Assembly: GCA_947442065.1 (NCBI GenBank)
Contig: CANEUY010000004.1
Span: forward strand, 1-41,723
Length of the DNA stretch: 41,723 nucleotides
Direction: 5' to 3'
From: Verrucomicrobia subdivision 6 bacterium
GTDB taxonomy: Bacteria > Verrucomicrobiota > Verrucomicrobiia > Methylacidiphilales > Verrucolacustridaceae
Below are positions 28,223 through 37,963 of the stretch, piece by piece. A program made the translations under genes and the position numbers. Each line of letters starts with the position of its first letter. Within the stretch, counting starts at the first letter, position 1. The notes under the pieces are model-generated. The model did not search any database and was not told the DNA's origin. It worked only from the letters and a program-made list of their open reading frames with translations.

Positions 28223-28300
28223 CTTTATTTCTCGACACAATTATCGGTTCGAAGACAACTTTCTACTTCCTGCGGTGTTCACTTCGCCATAAAAAAGAGG

Positions 28301-29284
28301 ATGCCCATATTTCTTCTTATCGCAGTTGCCGTTGTTGGTTTGGTGTTTTCAGTTGTCCTGATTAATTTTTTTGGACTTTGGCTCCGCGCTCTCACTTCTG
28401 GAGCACCGGTGGGGATTCCGACACTCATTGCGATGCGTCTGCGCGGAATTCCCAACTCTCTCATTGTGAATGCACGGATTACAGCCGTTCGGGCAGGAAT
28501 TGAGGTTTCCACAGCACAACTTGAAACCCACTACCTCGCCGGGGGCAGTGTCGACCAGGTCATTCGCGCACTAATTGCCGCCGACAAAGCCGGTATCAAA
28601 CTCGACTTCAACCGCTGTTGTGCCATCGACCTCGCGACGTCGGGATCAGGAAAAACCGTTTTTGATGCAGTCCGGACCAGCGTGAACCCACGCGTCATCG
28701 ATTGCCCGGGAACAGAATCCGGCAAAGGAACGATTGATGGCGTGGCCAAAGACGGAATCACCGTACGTGCCCGCGCCCGGGTGACCGTCCGTTCCAATCT
28801 TGATCGTTTTGTCGGTGGCGCGACGGAGGAGACGATTATTGCCCGGGTCGGGGAAGGAATCGTCCGCGCAATTGGATCCAAGGAAACCTACAAGGGTGTC
28901 TTGGAAAATCCCCAGGATATTTCCAAGGATGTGCTGAACCGCGGACTCGATGCCGGAACAGCCTACGAAATTCTTTCCATCGATATTGCCGATGTGGGAG
29001 TGGGCACCAATATCGGAGCCAAGCTGCAGGCCGAACAGGCCGATGCCGACAAACAGGTCGCCCAAGCGAAAGCAGAAATGCGCCGGGCAGCCGCCGTGGC
29101 CGCCGAGCAGGAAATGCGCGCCAAAGTGGTGGAGGCGGAAGCCCAAGTCCCCCTCGCGATGGCCGAAGCCTTTCGAAAGGGCAATCTCGGCATCATGGAT
29201 TATCAAAAAATCCGCAATGTCTCAGCCGACACCGAAATGCGTACTTCGATCGCCAGAGACTCCGGGAAATCCAACCCGAAGTAA
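28301..29284 (+). CDS. floA: Flotillin-like protein FloA
   Basis: N-terminal membrane segment, [59 protein letters not shown]; follows nfeD. Confidence 0.94.
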   Translation: MPIFLLIAVAVVGLVFSVVLINFFGLWLRALTSGAPVGIPTLIAMRLRGIPNSLIVNARITAVRAGIEVSTAQLETHYLAGGSVDQVIRALIAADKAGIKLDFNRCCAIDLATSGSGKTVFDAVRTSVNPRVIDCPGTESGKGTIDGVAKDGITVRARARVTVRSNLDRFVGGATEETIIARVGEGIVRAIGSKETYKGVLENPQDISKDVLNRGLDAGTAYEILSIDIADVGVGTNIGAKLQAEQADADKQVAQAKAEMRRAAAVAAEQEMRAKVVEAEAQVPLAMAEAFRKGNLGIMDYQKIRNVSADTEMRTSIARDSGKSNPK

Positions 29285-29299
29285 AATTCCGCAATTTCC

Positions 29300-29755
29300 A
29301 TGGAGTGGCTTCTCCCGGTTCTCTTTGTTGCGGTCAGTTTGCTTCAGTGGTGGCTGAAGCATCGCCAAACAATCAAGGTCTCCCCGCAAACAAAACCTCA
29401 GTCCGCACCCGAAGATCGGGAGAGTGCAGATCCATTTGGTGAAATGGGTGAACTTCTTGAGGCGCTGGGGCGTGGTCGCCACGAGACTCCCCCGGTTATT
29501 CCATCCAGACCCGTCGCACGGATGAATGAACCTCCTGCCATTCTTCCTCAAGCTTCCCTCCCAACTCTGTCCAACCCGCCCCAAGTGATTCCGCAGCATC
29601 CAGTCAACAAGCCTTCTCTATCTCGCCCGTTCAATCCCAGGCAGGAACCGCTCCAATCAGGTCACTCCTGGCGGAATAAACTCAGCCAACCCTTTGCAAC
29701 GAAAGACGCTGTTGTTTTGTCTGAAATTCTCGCTCTTCCGGTCGCTTTGCGCTGA
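29300..29755 (+). CDS. Hypothetical single-TM, proline-rich protein in the nfeD-floA operon
   Basis: MEWLLPVLFVAVSLLQWWL TM followed by a Pro-rich tail; 15 nt after floA. Confidence 0.65.
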   Translation: MEWLLPVLFVAVSLLQWWLKHRQTIKVSPQTKPQSAPEDRESADPFGEMGELLEALGRGRHETPPVIPSRPVARMNEPPAILPQASLPTLSNPPQVIPQHPVNKPSLSRPFNPRQEPLQSGHSWRNKLSQPFATKDAVVLSEILALPVALR

Positions 29756-29764
29756 TATAACCCC

Positions 29765-30640
29765 ATGCCTAGCCCTGCCCGACTCCCTGTGGCCCTGATT
29801 CAGATGAGCTGCTCATCGGACCCTGCAAAGAACCTCCGGAAAGCCATCGATCAGATCGCAAAGGCCGCCCGGCGGGGGGCCAAATTGGTGTGTCTCCCCG
29901 AGCTGTTTCGTTCCCTCTATTTCTGCCAAAAACAGGATTACGCCTGCTTTGATTTGGCCGAGCCCATTCCAGGTCCGACCACAAAAGTCCTCGCTGCTGC
30001 CGCAAAGAAACACAAGATCACTCTTGTCTCCAGCCTTTTTGAAAAACGAACCGGCGGCCTCTATCACAATACCGCCGTGGTGTTTGGCCCGGACGGTAAA
30101 ACCCTTGGAATCTATCGAAAGATGCACATTCCCGATGACCCGGGGTTCAACGAGAAGTTTTATTTCACTCCCGGAGATACCGGTTTCGAACCGATCGACA
30201 CCCCCGTCGGTAAGCTTGGCGTACTGGTTTGCTGGGATCAGTGGTACCCGGAAGCCGCCAGACTCATGGCTCTTCGTGGAGCCCAAATCCTGATCTACCC
30301 AACAGCCATTGGTTGGGCACGGGGAGAAAAAAAGGACGTCTGTCATACTCAGCGAAGCGCTTGGCAGACCATTCAGCGCAGCCATGCCATTGCAAACGGC
30401 CTCTTTGTCCTCTCCATTAATCGTACAGGCTGGGAGAAGGATCTGAATTTCTGGGGCACCTCCTTCGTGAGCAACCCATTCGGTAAGGTGATGGCCGAAG
30501 CCTCCCACAGCCGCGAGGAGATTATCCATTCCTCCCTTGATCTGAAAGAAACCACCAGTACCCGTCAGCATTGGCCCTTTCTCCGGGATCGCCGTATCGA
30601 TGCCTACGGCGGATTAGACCAGCGCTTTCTGAACTCTTGA
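29765..30640 (+). CDS. aguB: N-carbamoylputrescine amidase (carbon-nitrogen hydrolase)
   Basis: CLPELFRSLYFCQKQD, YRKMHIPDDPGFNEKFYFTPGDTGF, VLVCWDQWYPEAARLMALRGAQILIYPTAIGW. Confidence 0.93.
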   Translation: MPSPARLPVALIQMSCSSDPAKNLRKAIDQIAKAARRGAKLVCLPELFRSLYFCQKQDYACFDLAEPIPGPTTKVLAAAAKKHKITLVSSLFEKRTGGLYHNTAVVFGPDGKTLGIYRKMHIPDDPGFNEKFYFTPGDTGFEPIDTPVGKLGVLVCWDQWYPEAARLMALRGAQILIYPTAIGWARGEKKDVCHTQRSAWQTIQRSHAIANGLFVLSINRTGWEKDLNFWGTSFVSNPFGKVMAEASHSREEIIHSSLDLKETTSTRQHWPFLRDRRIDAYGGLDQRFLNS

Positions 30641-31704
30641 GCAAACTGCACACCCCCAGCTCCAGGATCGACTGGTCCTCCTACCGTTTTCCTGCCGAAT
30701 GGGAAAAGCATGAGGCGACATGGCTCGCCTGGCCCCACAACGCGGAAACTTGGCCCGGCCTACTCGAACCTGTCCAGGAAACCTATCTGGAAATCATTCG
30801 CAACCTGATTCCCGGAGAAAAAGTTTTTCTTTTAGCCAAAGACTGCGAGTCCGCCGAAGTCATTCAGCAGCGCCTGAAAAAAGAAAAAATCCAATCCGAA
30901 AATCTTCGGGTTGTGACCATTCCGAACGATGACGCGTGGCTCCGGGACAGCGGCCCGATCTTTATGCTTCGCCAAGGACCCGGCACGCCCCGCCGCGTAG
31001 CCCATGATTTCATCTTTAACAGCTGGGGCCGCAAGTATGGACCCTGGGATCATGATGATGCGATTCCCGTCGCTGCCTGCCGCATGACGGACACCCCTTG
31101 CGAGACCCATGATTTTGTTCTGGAGGGGGGGTCGATCGATACCGACGGCCAAGGAACCCTTCTCACGACGGAACAGTGCCTGCTCAATCCAAACCGGAAC
31201 CCCTCGCTGACCAAGGGGGTGATTGAGGAACGGCTGCGCCAATGGCTCGGCATCCGTCAAATTGTTTGGCTGGGGGACGGACTAGAGGGTGACGACACCG
31301 ACGGGCATGTGGATGATGTGACCCGTTTCGTAGCCCCAGGAGTGGTCGTCACAGTGGTTGAAGCCGATACAGCAGACGCAAATCACGCTCCGTTGGCGGA
31401 CAACCTTCAACGCCTGCGCCACGCCAAGGATGCCCGGGGAAAACCAATCCAAGTCATCGAACTTCCTATGCCACCCCGTAGTGATGGCCCCCACCACCGC
31501 AATCCGGCCAGCCACGCCAATTTCTACATCGGAAACTCGGCCGTTTTGGTCCCCGTCTTTGACTCCCCCACGGATCAAACGATTTTGGAAACTTTGCGAC
31601 CATACTTTCCCGACCGGAATGTCGTCGGAATCGATTGCCGGGCCTTGGTCGGCGGACTTGGCGCCATTCACTGCATCACCCAGCAGATGCCCGCTATCGT
31701 TTGA
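30637..31704 (+). CDS. aguA: Agmatine deiminase
   Basis: FPAEWEKHEATWLAWPHN, DDAWLRDSGPIF, GGLGAIHCITQQMP; likely TTG start overlapping the aguB stop (TTGA). Confidence 0.93.
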   Translation: MSKLHTPSSRIDWSSYRFPAEWEKHEATWLAWPHNAETWPGLLEPVQETYLEIIRNLIPGEKVFLLAKDCESAEVIQQRLKKEKIQSENLRVVTIPNDDAWLRDSGPIFMLRQGPGTPRRVAHDFIFNSWGRKYGPWDHDDAIPVAACRMTDTPCETHDFVLEGGSIDTDGQGTLLTTEQCLLNPNRNPSLTKGVIEERLRQWLGIRQIVWLGDGLEGDDTDGHVDDVTRFVAPGVVVTVVEADTADANHAPLADNLQRLRHAKDARGKPIQVIELPMPPRSDGPHHRNPASHANFYIGNSAVLVPVFDSPTDQTILETLRPYFPDRNVVGIDCRALVGGLGAIHCITQQMPAIV

Positions 31705-31745
31705 GCGGGTTGAACTACGATCCGTTCTTGGGCTAACATTTCGAG

Positions 31746-32621
31746 ATGGCCAGACCTCTTCGCATCGGACTCCCTTCGGGAAGTCTTCAGGAAGCAACCC
31801 TCGATCTTTTTCGCCGGGCCGGATATGCCATTGCCCGCGCCTCGCGGACCTACCGTCCCGCAATCGATGACCCTAATTTTGAGGTGCGCCTTCTCCGTGC
31901 CCAAGAAATCGCAGCCTACGTGCAGGATGGTTTTCTTGATCTGGGGCTGACAGGAAGCGATTGGATCCAGGAAACCCGGGCCAAGGTGCAGGTGGTTTCC
32001 ACTCTGCGTTTCAGTAAAGCCACTGCCCAGCCAGCCCGCTGGGTGATTGCCGTGCCTAATCGTTCCCCCATCCGCCGCCCCTCCCAACTCCGCGGTAAAC
32101 GAATTGCCACGGAAGCTGTCGGACTCGTTCGCCAGTACCTCGCAAAACACAAGATCAAGGCCAAGGTGGAGTTCTCCTGGGGAGCGACCGAGGTCAAAGT
32201 GCCTGAATTGGCGGATGCTGTGGTCGATATCACGGAAACAGGTTCTTCCTTGGCTGCCAATGGTCTCCGCATCTTGGACACCATCCTGGAATCCTACCCT
32301 CAACTCATTGCGAGCCGGAAATCTTGGTCTGTTCCAGCGGATCGAACCCGTATCCAAAATCTCTCGATGCTTTTGGAAGGCGCCCTGAGGGCCCGGGATC
32401 TGGTTGGATTGAAAATGAATGTTCCGCGTCGCTGCCTTCGTTCGGTGAATTCAGCCCTTTCATCGTTGCGTGACCCCACAATCTCCTCCCTGGCAAGGGA
32501 TGGATGGGTTGCCGTGGAGACCGTCATGGAGGAAAAGATTGTTCGATCCATCATCCCGCGCTTGAAGCAACTCGGCGCCGAAGGAATCATCGAATACCCG
32601 CTGAATAAAGTTGTCAGCTGA
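31746..32621 (+). CDS. hisG: ATP phosphoribosyltransferase (long form)
   Basis: [51 protein letters not shown]-terminal HisG_C-like domain. Confidence 0.93.
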   Translation: MARPLRIGLPSGSLQEATLDLFRRAGYAIARASRTYRPAIDDPNFEVRLLRAQEIAAYVQDGFLDLGLTGSDWIQETRAKVQVVSTLRFSKATAQPARWVIAVPNRSPIRRPSQLRGKRIATEAVGLVRQYLAKHKIKAKVEFSWGATEVKVPELADAVVDITETGSSLAANGLRILDTILESYPQLIASRKSWSVPADRTRIQNLSMLLEGALRARDLVGLKMNVPRRCLRSVNSALSSLRDPTISSLARDGWVAVETVMEEKIVRSIIPRLKQLGAEGIIEYPLNKVVS

Positions 32622-32637
32622 GAATCAGCACGCCACG

Positions 32638-34278
32638 ATGCCTGTATGGGATCAGTTAAAAAGAAGCGGAAGTCAAAAATCGCGAAGCACAAACGCCGCA
32701 AGCGTAGCCGCGCGAACCGCCATAAGAAGCGCCTCCGTTACAAGACGTAAGGCTGCGGCGCTCTGCGCCCTGTTCACACTTCTTGTCACGGGCCACCTTC
32801 AGGCCGATGGATCCACTCGTGGCGAGAGGGCCTATGCCGCCGTTTTTTTTGCCGAGGGCCGTCGTGCTGATTCCCTTGGACTTACCCAACAGGCCTTCGA
32901 AGCGTATCGTCGGGCCCTTGAGGCGGATCCCAGCTCACGTCAGGCCGCCCTCGCCAAGGCAGGATCTTTGCTGGATCTTCAGAGACATTCCGAAGCCTTG
33001 GAAGTCCTGCAAAATCTCTCTCCTTTCGCCGAAGACAACCCTGAACGACTAACGCTTCTCTGCCTCGCCCTGATCGGGCTGAAGCAAGGAGAGGCTGCCA
33101 CAATCGCCCAACGCGATGCCCTGACTGCACTGGCCGGATGGACGACCGAGGACCCCTCCCGGCTGGCTCGGGTGGCGGAAGGACTCCTCCAATCTGCCGG
33201 TGCCTTATCAAGGAAATCCCAGAAGGAGGTCGCCACGTCGGTCTTGCCGGTTTTTGTCCGGGCAGCCGATGCAAATACCGGTCTTGGAGGTTTAACGCTT
33301 CGCGCAGCTGAGATTGCCCTGACGGCTGATGATTTGCCCACGGCCATTCGCTATTTCCGTGATTTTGTGGATTTCCGCCCGGACGAGGTTTCTTTTTTGG
33401 AGCAGTTGGCGGCCGTTCTTATTCTCAATGGGCAGAATAAGGAAGCGGATCAGTATCTTCGTCAGGTCGAAACGGAAAAACCCAATCGATCCAACCTCTA
33501 CCCTGTTTTGGCGAATCTCTACACCGAGTTAAATCTGCCCGCTCGGGCTGAGATTTATCGCGTTCTTGCCCTTCATGGGATGAATTCTGTTCCGCTTTCA
33601 GACTATCTCCGTCTCGCCCTTCTTCAGATGAAACAAAATCAAACACGCCGAGCCTCACAGACTCTGACCCAGGCCGCTTTTTACTATCCTGACTCCGCCC
33701 AAATTCTTTTGGTTCGTGGCCTGATTGAAAAATCTGAAGGTCGCATGGGGGAAGCATCCGCAACTTTTGCCAGAGTTGAGCGGTTGGCCAACGGGAAACC
33801 CTCCATTTTGGATGCGGGCTTTTATTTTGAATACGGATCGGCATGCGAACAGTCGGGCCAATCCCTCCGATGCGAGATGGCCCTTCAAAGGGCCCTCCAG
33901 ATCGATCCATCCCACCACCCTTCCCTTAATTATCTTGGTTATATGTGGGCCGAACGCGGTCAGAATCTTGCCGATGCGTTGAAGATGATCGAAAAAGCCC
34001 TTTCATTAAGCCCGGGAAATCCGGCCTATCTGGATAGTCAGGCCTGGGCACTTTTCCGTCTTGGAAACCCCATTGCGGCCGAACCCCTCCTTCAGGAGGC
34101 TCTACGCCAAGTTCCCGATGATCCCACTTTGCTTGAACACTTCGGGGACGTGACCGCATACCTTGGCCAACATGAAAAGGCTCTCGATGCCTACCGGAAA
34201 GCGGTTCTTGCGGGAGGACCTCCGGTCCCTTTGGAAGATAAGATTCGATTCAGCAGTCGCGGCGCGTCTGGGAAATAG
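32638..34278 (+). CDS. Exported TPR protein (start codon uncertain)
   Basis: TPR units such as LTQQAFEAYRRALEADPSSRQAALAKAGSLLDLQRHSEALEVLQ; hydrophobic segment ALCALFTLLVTG. Only canonical in-frame starts upstream of it are TTG 32611 and ATG 32638. Confidence 0.8.
   Translation: MPVWDQLKRSGSQKSRSTNAASVAARTAIRSASVTRRKAAALCALFTLLVTGHLQADGSTRGERAYAAVFFAEGRRADSLGLTQQAFEAYRRALEADPSSRQAALAKAGSLLDLQRHSEALEVLQNLSPFAEDNPERLTLLCLALIGLKQGEAATIAQRDALTALAGWTTEDPSRLARVAEGLLQSAGALSRKSQKEVATSVLPVFVRAADANTGLGGLTLRAAEIALTADDLPTAIRYFRDFVDFRPDEVSFLEQLAAVLILNGQNKEADQYLRQVETEKPNRSNLYPVLANLYTELNLPARAEIYRVLALHGMNSVPLSDYLRLALLQMKQNQTRRASQTLTQAAFYYPDSAQILLVRGLIEKSEGRMGEASATFARVERLANGKPSILDAGFYFEYGSACEQSGQSLRCEMALQRALQIDPSHHPSLNYLGYMWAERGQNLADALKMIEKALSLSPGNPAYLDSQAWALFRLGNPIAAEPLLQEALRQVPDDPTLLEHFGDVTAYLGQHEKALDAYRKAVLAGGPPVPLEDKIRFSSRGASGK
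32646..32750 (+). CDS. COX24/AURKAIP1-type small basic ribosomal protein (bS22-like), 34 aa
   Basis: Frame from ATG 32646 to TAA 32750 gives MGSVKKKRKSKIAKHKRRKRSRANRHKKRLRYKT, resembling MGSVIKKRRKRMxKKKHRKLLRRTRxQRR and MPSGKKRKRHKxATHKRKKRLRKNRHKKK proteins. Not in the supplied ORF track. Confidence 0.8.
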   Translation: MGSVKKKRKSKIAKHKRRKRSRANRHKKRLRYKT

Positions 34279-34280
34279 CC

Positions 34281-34625
34281 TCAGCTTTTACCAATCTTTC
34301 CAGGATCACCACCCCAAGCAGCAATCTTCGCTTTTGCCGCCATCTCCTCAGCTTCCTTGATTCTTCCGGCACGACCCAGGGCTAAAGAAAGACTCGTGTA
34401 AGCTAACTGGTCTTTGGGGCTTAGCCGGACGAGTTCCTCTAAGGCGGGAATCGCTTCAGAGAGATTCTCAAGCTTCACCAACGCCATCCCCAAGGCTTGC
34501 CAGGCCTCGGTATTTGCCGGATCCAACTGCGTCGCTGACCGGTAATGTTCTGCTGCAGTCACCATTTCTCCAGAAGCCAGTGCCAGATGGCCCTCCTCCA
34601 TTTTTGCCTCAGCCAAAACACTCAT
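34281..34625 (-). CDS. Small TPR protein
   Basis: SATQLDPANTEAWQALGMALVKLENLSEAIPALEELVRLSPKDQLAYTSLSLALGRAGRIKEAEEMA; ATGA overlap with cobA/hemD. Confidence 0.85.
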   Translation of the reverse strand: MSVLAEAKMEEGHLALASGEMVTAAEHYRSATQLDPANTEAWQALGMALVKLENLSEAIPALEELVRLSPKDQLAYTSLSLALGRAGRIKEAEEMAAKAKIAAWGGDPGKIGKS

Positions 34626-36064
34626 GATCGACGGAGGATAGCATTCAAAACCCCCGACGCCGAGGGTTCATGCGCCACCGCCCGCACCCGCCAACCCGCC
34701 TGACGTGCCGCACGGGCCGTTGCGGGACCAATCACCACAACCTTGGGTTCGCGCGCCCACTTTGGAACAGCTTTCCGAAACCGTTTGGCCGCCGTACCAC
34801 TTGCGAATACAACCCAATCCGCCCCGGACTCTGAAAGGGCTTTCCTTACAGGTTGGGGAATCGATCCGGTACCGGAGTTTTGATAAATCACCAATCTCTC
34901 CGCCGAAAAACCTTTCTTCCGAAAAAGTTCCACCATCTCACCACTTCCCGCATCCCCTGTGAGATGAAGAATTCTCCCTTTCGCCCATCTCGGCCAACCC
35001 TTTGCCAATTCTCGTGAGCCGGGACCTCCCCCAACCCAATCTGGTTGCAGTCCGATGGATTGCAGCACCTCGGCCGTGGATTTGCCCACGACTGCAATTT
35101 GGCAGTGTGCGATCTTTCTCAAATCCCACACCACACCGGGAAAGGCCCTGACCCCAGCGGCACTCGTGAAAACCAACCAGTTCGCATTCACAATCTTTTC
35201 CTTCCAACTTTTTTGGGGGGGCAAAGCTTCCGTTCGGGTCATGGGAATCTCCCACACTTCCGCCCCTTGGTCCTCCATCTCTTCCCTCCAACCCCTCTTC
35301 AGGCTCTCACTCGCAGTTAAAATGATCCTCTTTCCAGCCAACGGCCTTCCTTCCCACCATGCCAACTTCTTTCTCAACGAGACAACCGCTCCAATCACCA
35401 CCACCGCAGGAGGTCGCATCCGTGCTTTCTTGGCGACTCGCGCCAAGGTTCCCACCGTTGCAACAACAACCCTCTGATTAGAACACGTCCCGCTCGCAAC
35501 CAAGGCGGCGGGGGTTTTCCGCGTGAAACCATGGTCCAATGCCTTCAAAAGAAAATCCTCCAACCCGTCGACGGACATATATCCCAACCATGTCTTTCCG
35601 GAGACCGAGCCTTCCGCACGACTTCCAATACGAAAATCAACTTCGGTACTCATTCCTCGCTGAGTCACCGGGATTCCGGCATATCCTGGTCCGGCAATAC
35701 CTGCCGTTACCCCGGGAACCACTTCAAAAGGGACTTTTGCTTTTGCCAGAATCTCCGCCTCTTCCCCTCCACGACCAAAAACAAAGGGATCCCCCCCTTT
35801 CAAACGAACGACCTTCCCCCCATATCTCGCATACTTCACCAGAAGTCGATGAATCTCCCCCTGTTCCATCTTCGTTCCCTGGGGAGTTTTCCCGGCATCG
35901 ATAAACTTTGCGCCTGCCCGTGCCCACATCAGAATTCCCGGATTCACCAGACGGTCATAGAGGATGACATCGGCCCTAGATAAAATCCCCTTTCCTCGCT
36001 GGGTAAACAACCCCAGATCCCCAGGGCCAGCCCCGACCAGCCACACTTTCCCCATCTTACCCAC
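34622..36064 (-). CDS. cobA/hemD: Fused uroporphyrinogen-III C-methyltransferase / uroporphyrinogen-III synthase
   Basis: VWLVGAGPGDLGLFTQRG, VVRLKGGDPFVFGRGGEEAE, VVPGVTAGIAGPGYAGIPVTQRG, then a HemD-like half (NWLVFTSAAGVRAF ... VVIGPATARAARQAG). Confidence 0.94.
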   Translation of the reverse strand: MGKMGKVWLVGAGPGDLGLFTQRGKGILSRADVILYDRLVNPGILMWARAGAKFIDAGKTPQGTKMEQGEIHRLLVKYARYGGKVVRLKGGDPFVFGRGGEEAEILAKAKVPFEVVPGVTAGIAGPGYAGIPVTQRGMSTEVDFRIGSRAEGSVSGKTWLGYMSVDGLEDFLLKALDHGFTRKTPAALVASGTCSNQRVVVATVGTLARVAKKARMRPPAVVVIGAVVSLRKKLAWWEGRPLAGKRIILTASESLKRGWREEMEDQGAEVWEIPMTRTEALPPQKSWKEKIVNANWLVFTSAAGVRAFPGVVWDLRKIAHCQIAVVGKSTAEVLQSIGLQPDWVGGGPGSRELAKGWPRWAKGRILHLTGDAGSGEMVELFRKKGFSAERLVIYQNSGTGSIPQPVRKALSESGADWVVFASGTAAKRFRKAVPKWAREPKVVVIGPATARAARQAGWRVRAVAHEPSASGVLNAILRRS

Positions 36065-36941
36065 GACGCATCTCCTCCGCTAATCGTACCCCTAACAGTT
36101 CAGCCTCCTCTTGGGGTCCCTCGATCGAGGCCCTCTGCGGACGCCCAAAAGAATCTCGGACCCCCGCCCTCAGATGCAAAGTTCCGTTCGGCTGGATTTG
36201 CGAAAAAGCCCCCAAAGATTCAGAACACCCGCCTCCCCAAGTCTGGAGAAAGGACTTCTCTGCCGTCACGCAGGTGCGGATCTTTCGATCATCTAGCTTA
36301 CGCACAAACTCAATCGTTCGATGATCTTCCCTTCGGCACTGAACCGCCAAGGCTCCCTGCCCTGGTGCGGGCACCATCCAGTCCACATCCAAGCGCTCTA
36401 TCTCCAAACCCTTTATAGGCCCACCCAACCGGTCGATCCCCGCGCAAGCCAATAGAATTCCCTGCCAATTTTTCTCTTCCAGACATCGGTCCATTCTCCG
36501 GTCTATATTGCCACGAATATTCCTAAATTCGGCTTTCGGACATCGCTCGCTCCAGAAAAGTCTCCTCCTTGGACTTTCTGTACCGACCCATCCTCCCGTG
36601 GAACCATTCTCACCCTTTCGGAAAACCCATGCATCCCTGGGATCCACCCTTTCCGGATACGCCCCGACGACCAAAGAATCGTGCATTCGGGCGGGAAGAT
36701 CTTTCGCACTATGAACCGCCACATCCATCTCGTTTTGCATTAGCCCCTTTTCCAAGGCTGAACTGAACTCCCCTATCTCCTTCGGGATTTCGTCCCCAAA
36801 CTCGGAACGTGCATCCCCCGAGGTTTTGATCACCACCAAATCAACTTCCAGTAGCGGATTCAGTTTTCGGATCTGACCGGCGACTCGCCTCGCCTGCTCA
36901 AGCGCCAAGCGGCTCCCACGTGTGCCCAAACGGAGATTCAT
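36057..36941 (-). CDS. hemC: Hydroxymethylbilane synthase (porphobilinogen deaminase)
   Basis: LRLGTRGSRLALEQARRVA, DVAVHSAKDLPA, VPAPGQGALAVQCR, GGCSESLGAFS. Confidence 0.95.
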   Translation of the reverse strand: MNLRLGTRGSRLALEQARRVAGQIRKLNPLLEVDLVVIKTSGDARSEFGDEIPKEIGEFSSALEKGLMQNEMDVAVHSAKDLPARMHDSLVVGAYPERVDPRDAWVFRKGENGSTGGWVGTESPRRRLFWSERCPKAEFRNIRGNIDRRMDRCLEEKNWQGILLACAGIDRLGGPIKGLEIERLDVDWMVPAPGQGALAVQCRREDHRTIEFVRKLDDRKIRTCVTAEKSFLQTWGGGCSESLGAFSQIQPNGTLHLRAGVRDSFGRPQRASIEGPQEEAELLGVRLAEEMRRG

Positions 36942-37963
36942 CCTTCAAAGGCCTGTGCCCTTGGAGAACCGTCCGCTCGTCCCATGGCAAAGTGGGTTTC
37001 GTGTTTTCGAAGTACCTCCTCCGCTCGATGAATCGAACCCAGAGACTCCGGCATGACTTCGCTCCTCCGCGCCAACTCCTCCAAATCCACCCACATCGCT
37101 TTCGGAAAGGCGCGCCCTAATGCCGTGAGTGTCCGGGGTACACCCAAATCCAACAAAAGGTCGGGCCCCTGATCGATCGATCCATCCCATGGCAACTCCC
37201 CCCCCGCCAACGCGGACACGACCACCGCCGAATCTTTCACGGCTCTCTGCCATTGCGACCAAGGCAGAACTTCCGCTCCTAACTCGGAAGCCAAACTTGA
37301 GGCCCGCTCCTCTGATCTTGAGGAGATCCATAATGAATGATGGCCAAACTCTTTTTCCACCAAGGCAAAACTCCGGGCTGTATGCCCCGATCCCAACAGA
37401 AGAAGGGGTCTGCGTTCATTTTCACCCAGAATCTCCTCCATCGCTTCCGCTGCCAAGCGTCCCACGGATGCGTCCCCCTTTCCAAAATCCGCCGCTGCAC
37501 GAGCAGCACGAGCCGCCCTTAATGCAGACTGAAACAAAGCATGCATCGATTTTCCTGTCCCTCCTGATTCCCGCGAAGCGGAATAGGCACGCCTCACTTG
37601 CCCCAGGATCTCGCCCTCCCCAACGACCATCGAACGCAAACCACTAGCCACTTCGGCCAGATGTCTCCAACACGCAATCCCCTCATGCAGATACACCCCA
37701 CGGGCATCCTCCCAAGCCCGACGCAGATCCGCGGGCATCGAACGAGCCAGACAGGAGGTGATTTCAGGTCCTCTTTTTTCAGATCGACCATAAATCTCCA
37801 CCCGATTGCATGTACTCAGAAAAACCACTTCGGCAGCACCCTCATGTTCGATCAGATGTTGAATCCAGCGCTCTCCTGCCAACGAAGCCAAAACTTCCCG
37901 AACTCGTAGCGGAGTCGAATGGTGATCCACCCCGACACAAAAGATGCCTTGGGCCGTATTCAT
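36938..37963 (-). CDS. hemA: Glutamyl-tRNA reductase
   Basis: VGVDHHSTPLRVRE, EVVFLSTCNRVEIYG, GEGEILGQVRRAY, LLLGSGHTARSFA. Confidence 0.95.
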   Translation of the reverse strand: MNTAQGIFCVGVDHHSTPLRVREVLASLAGERWIQHLIEHEGAAEVVFLSTCNRVEIYGRSEKRGPEITSCLARSMPADLRRAWEDARGVYLHEGIACWRHLAEVASGLRSMVVGEGEILGQVRRAYSASRESGGTGKSMHALFQSALRAARAARAAADFGKGDASVGRLAAEAMEEILGENERRPLLLLGSGHTARSFALVEKEFGHHSLWISSRSEERASSLASELGAEVLPWSQWQRAVKDSAVVVSALAGGELPWDGSIDQGPDLLLDLGVPRTLTALGRAFPKAMWVDLEELARRSEVMPESLGSIHRAEEVLRKHETHFAMGRADGSPRAQAFEG

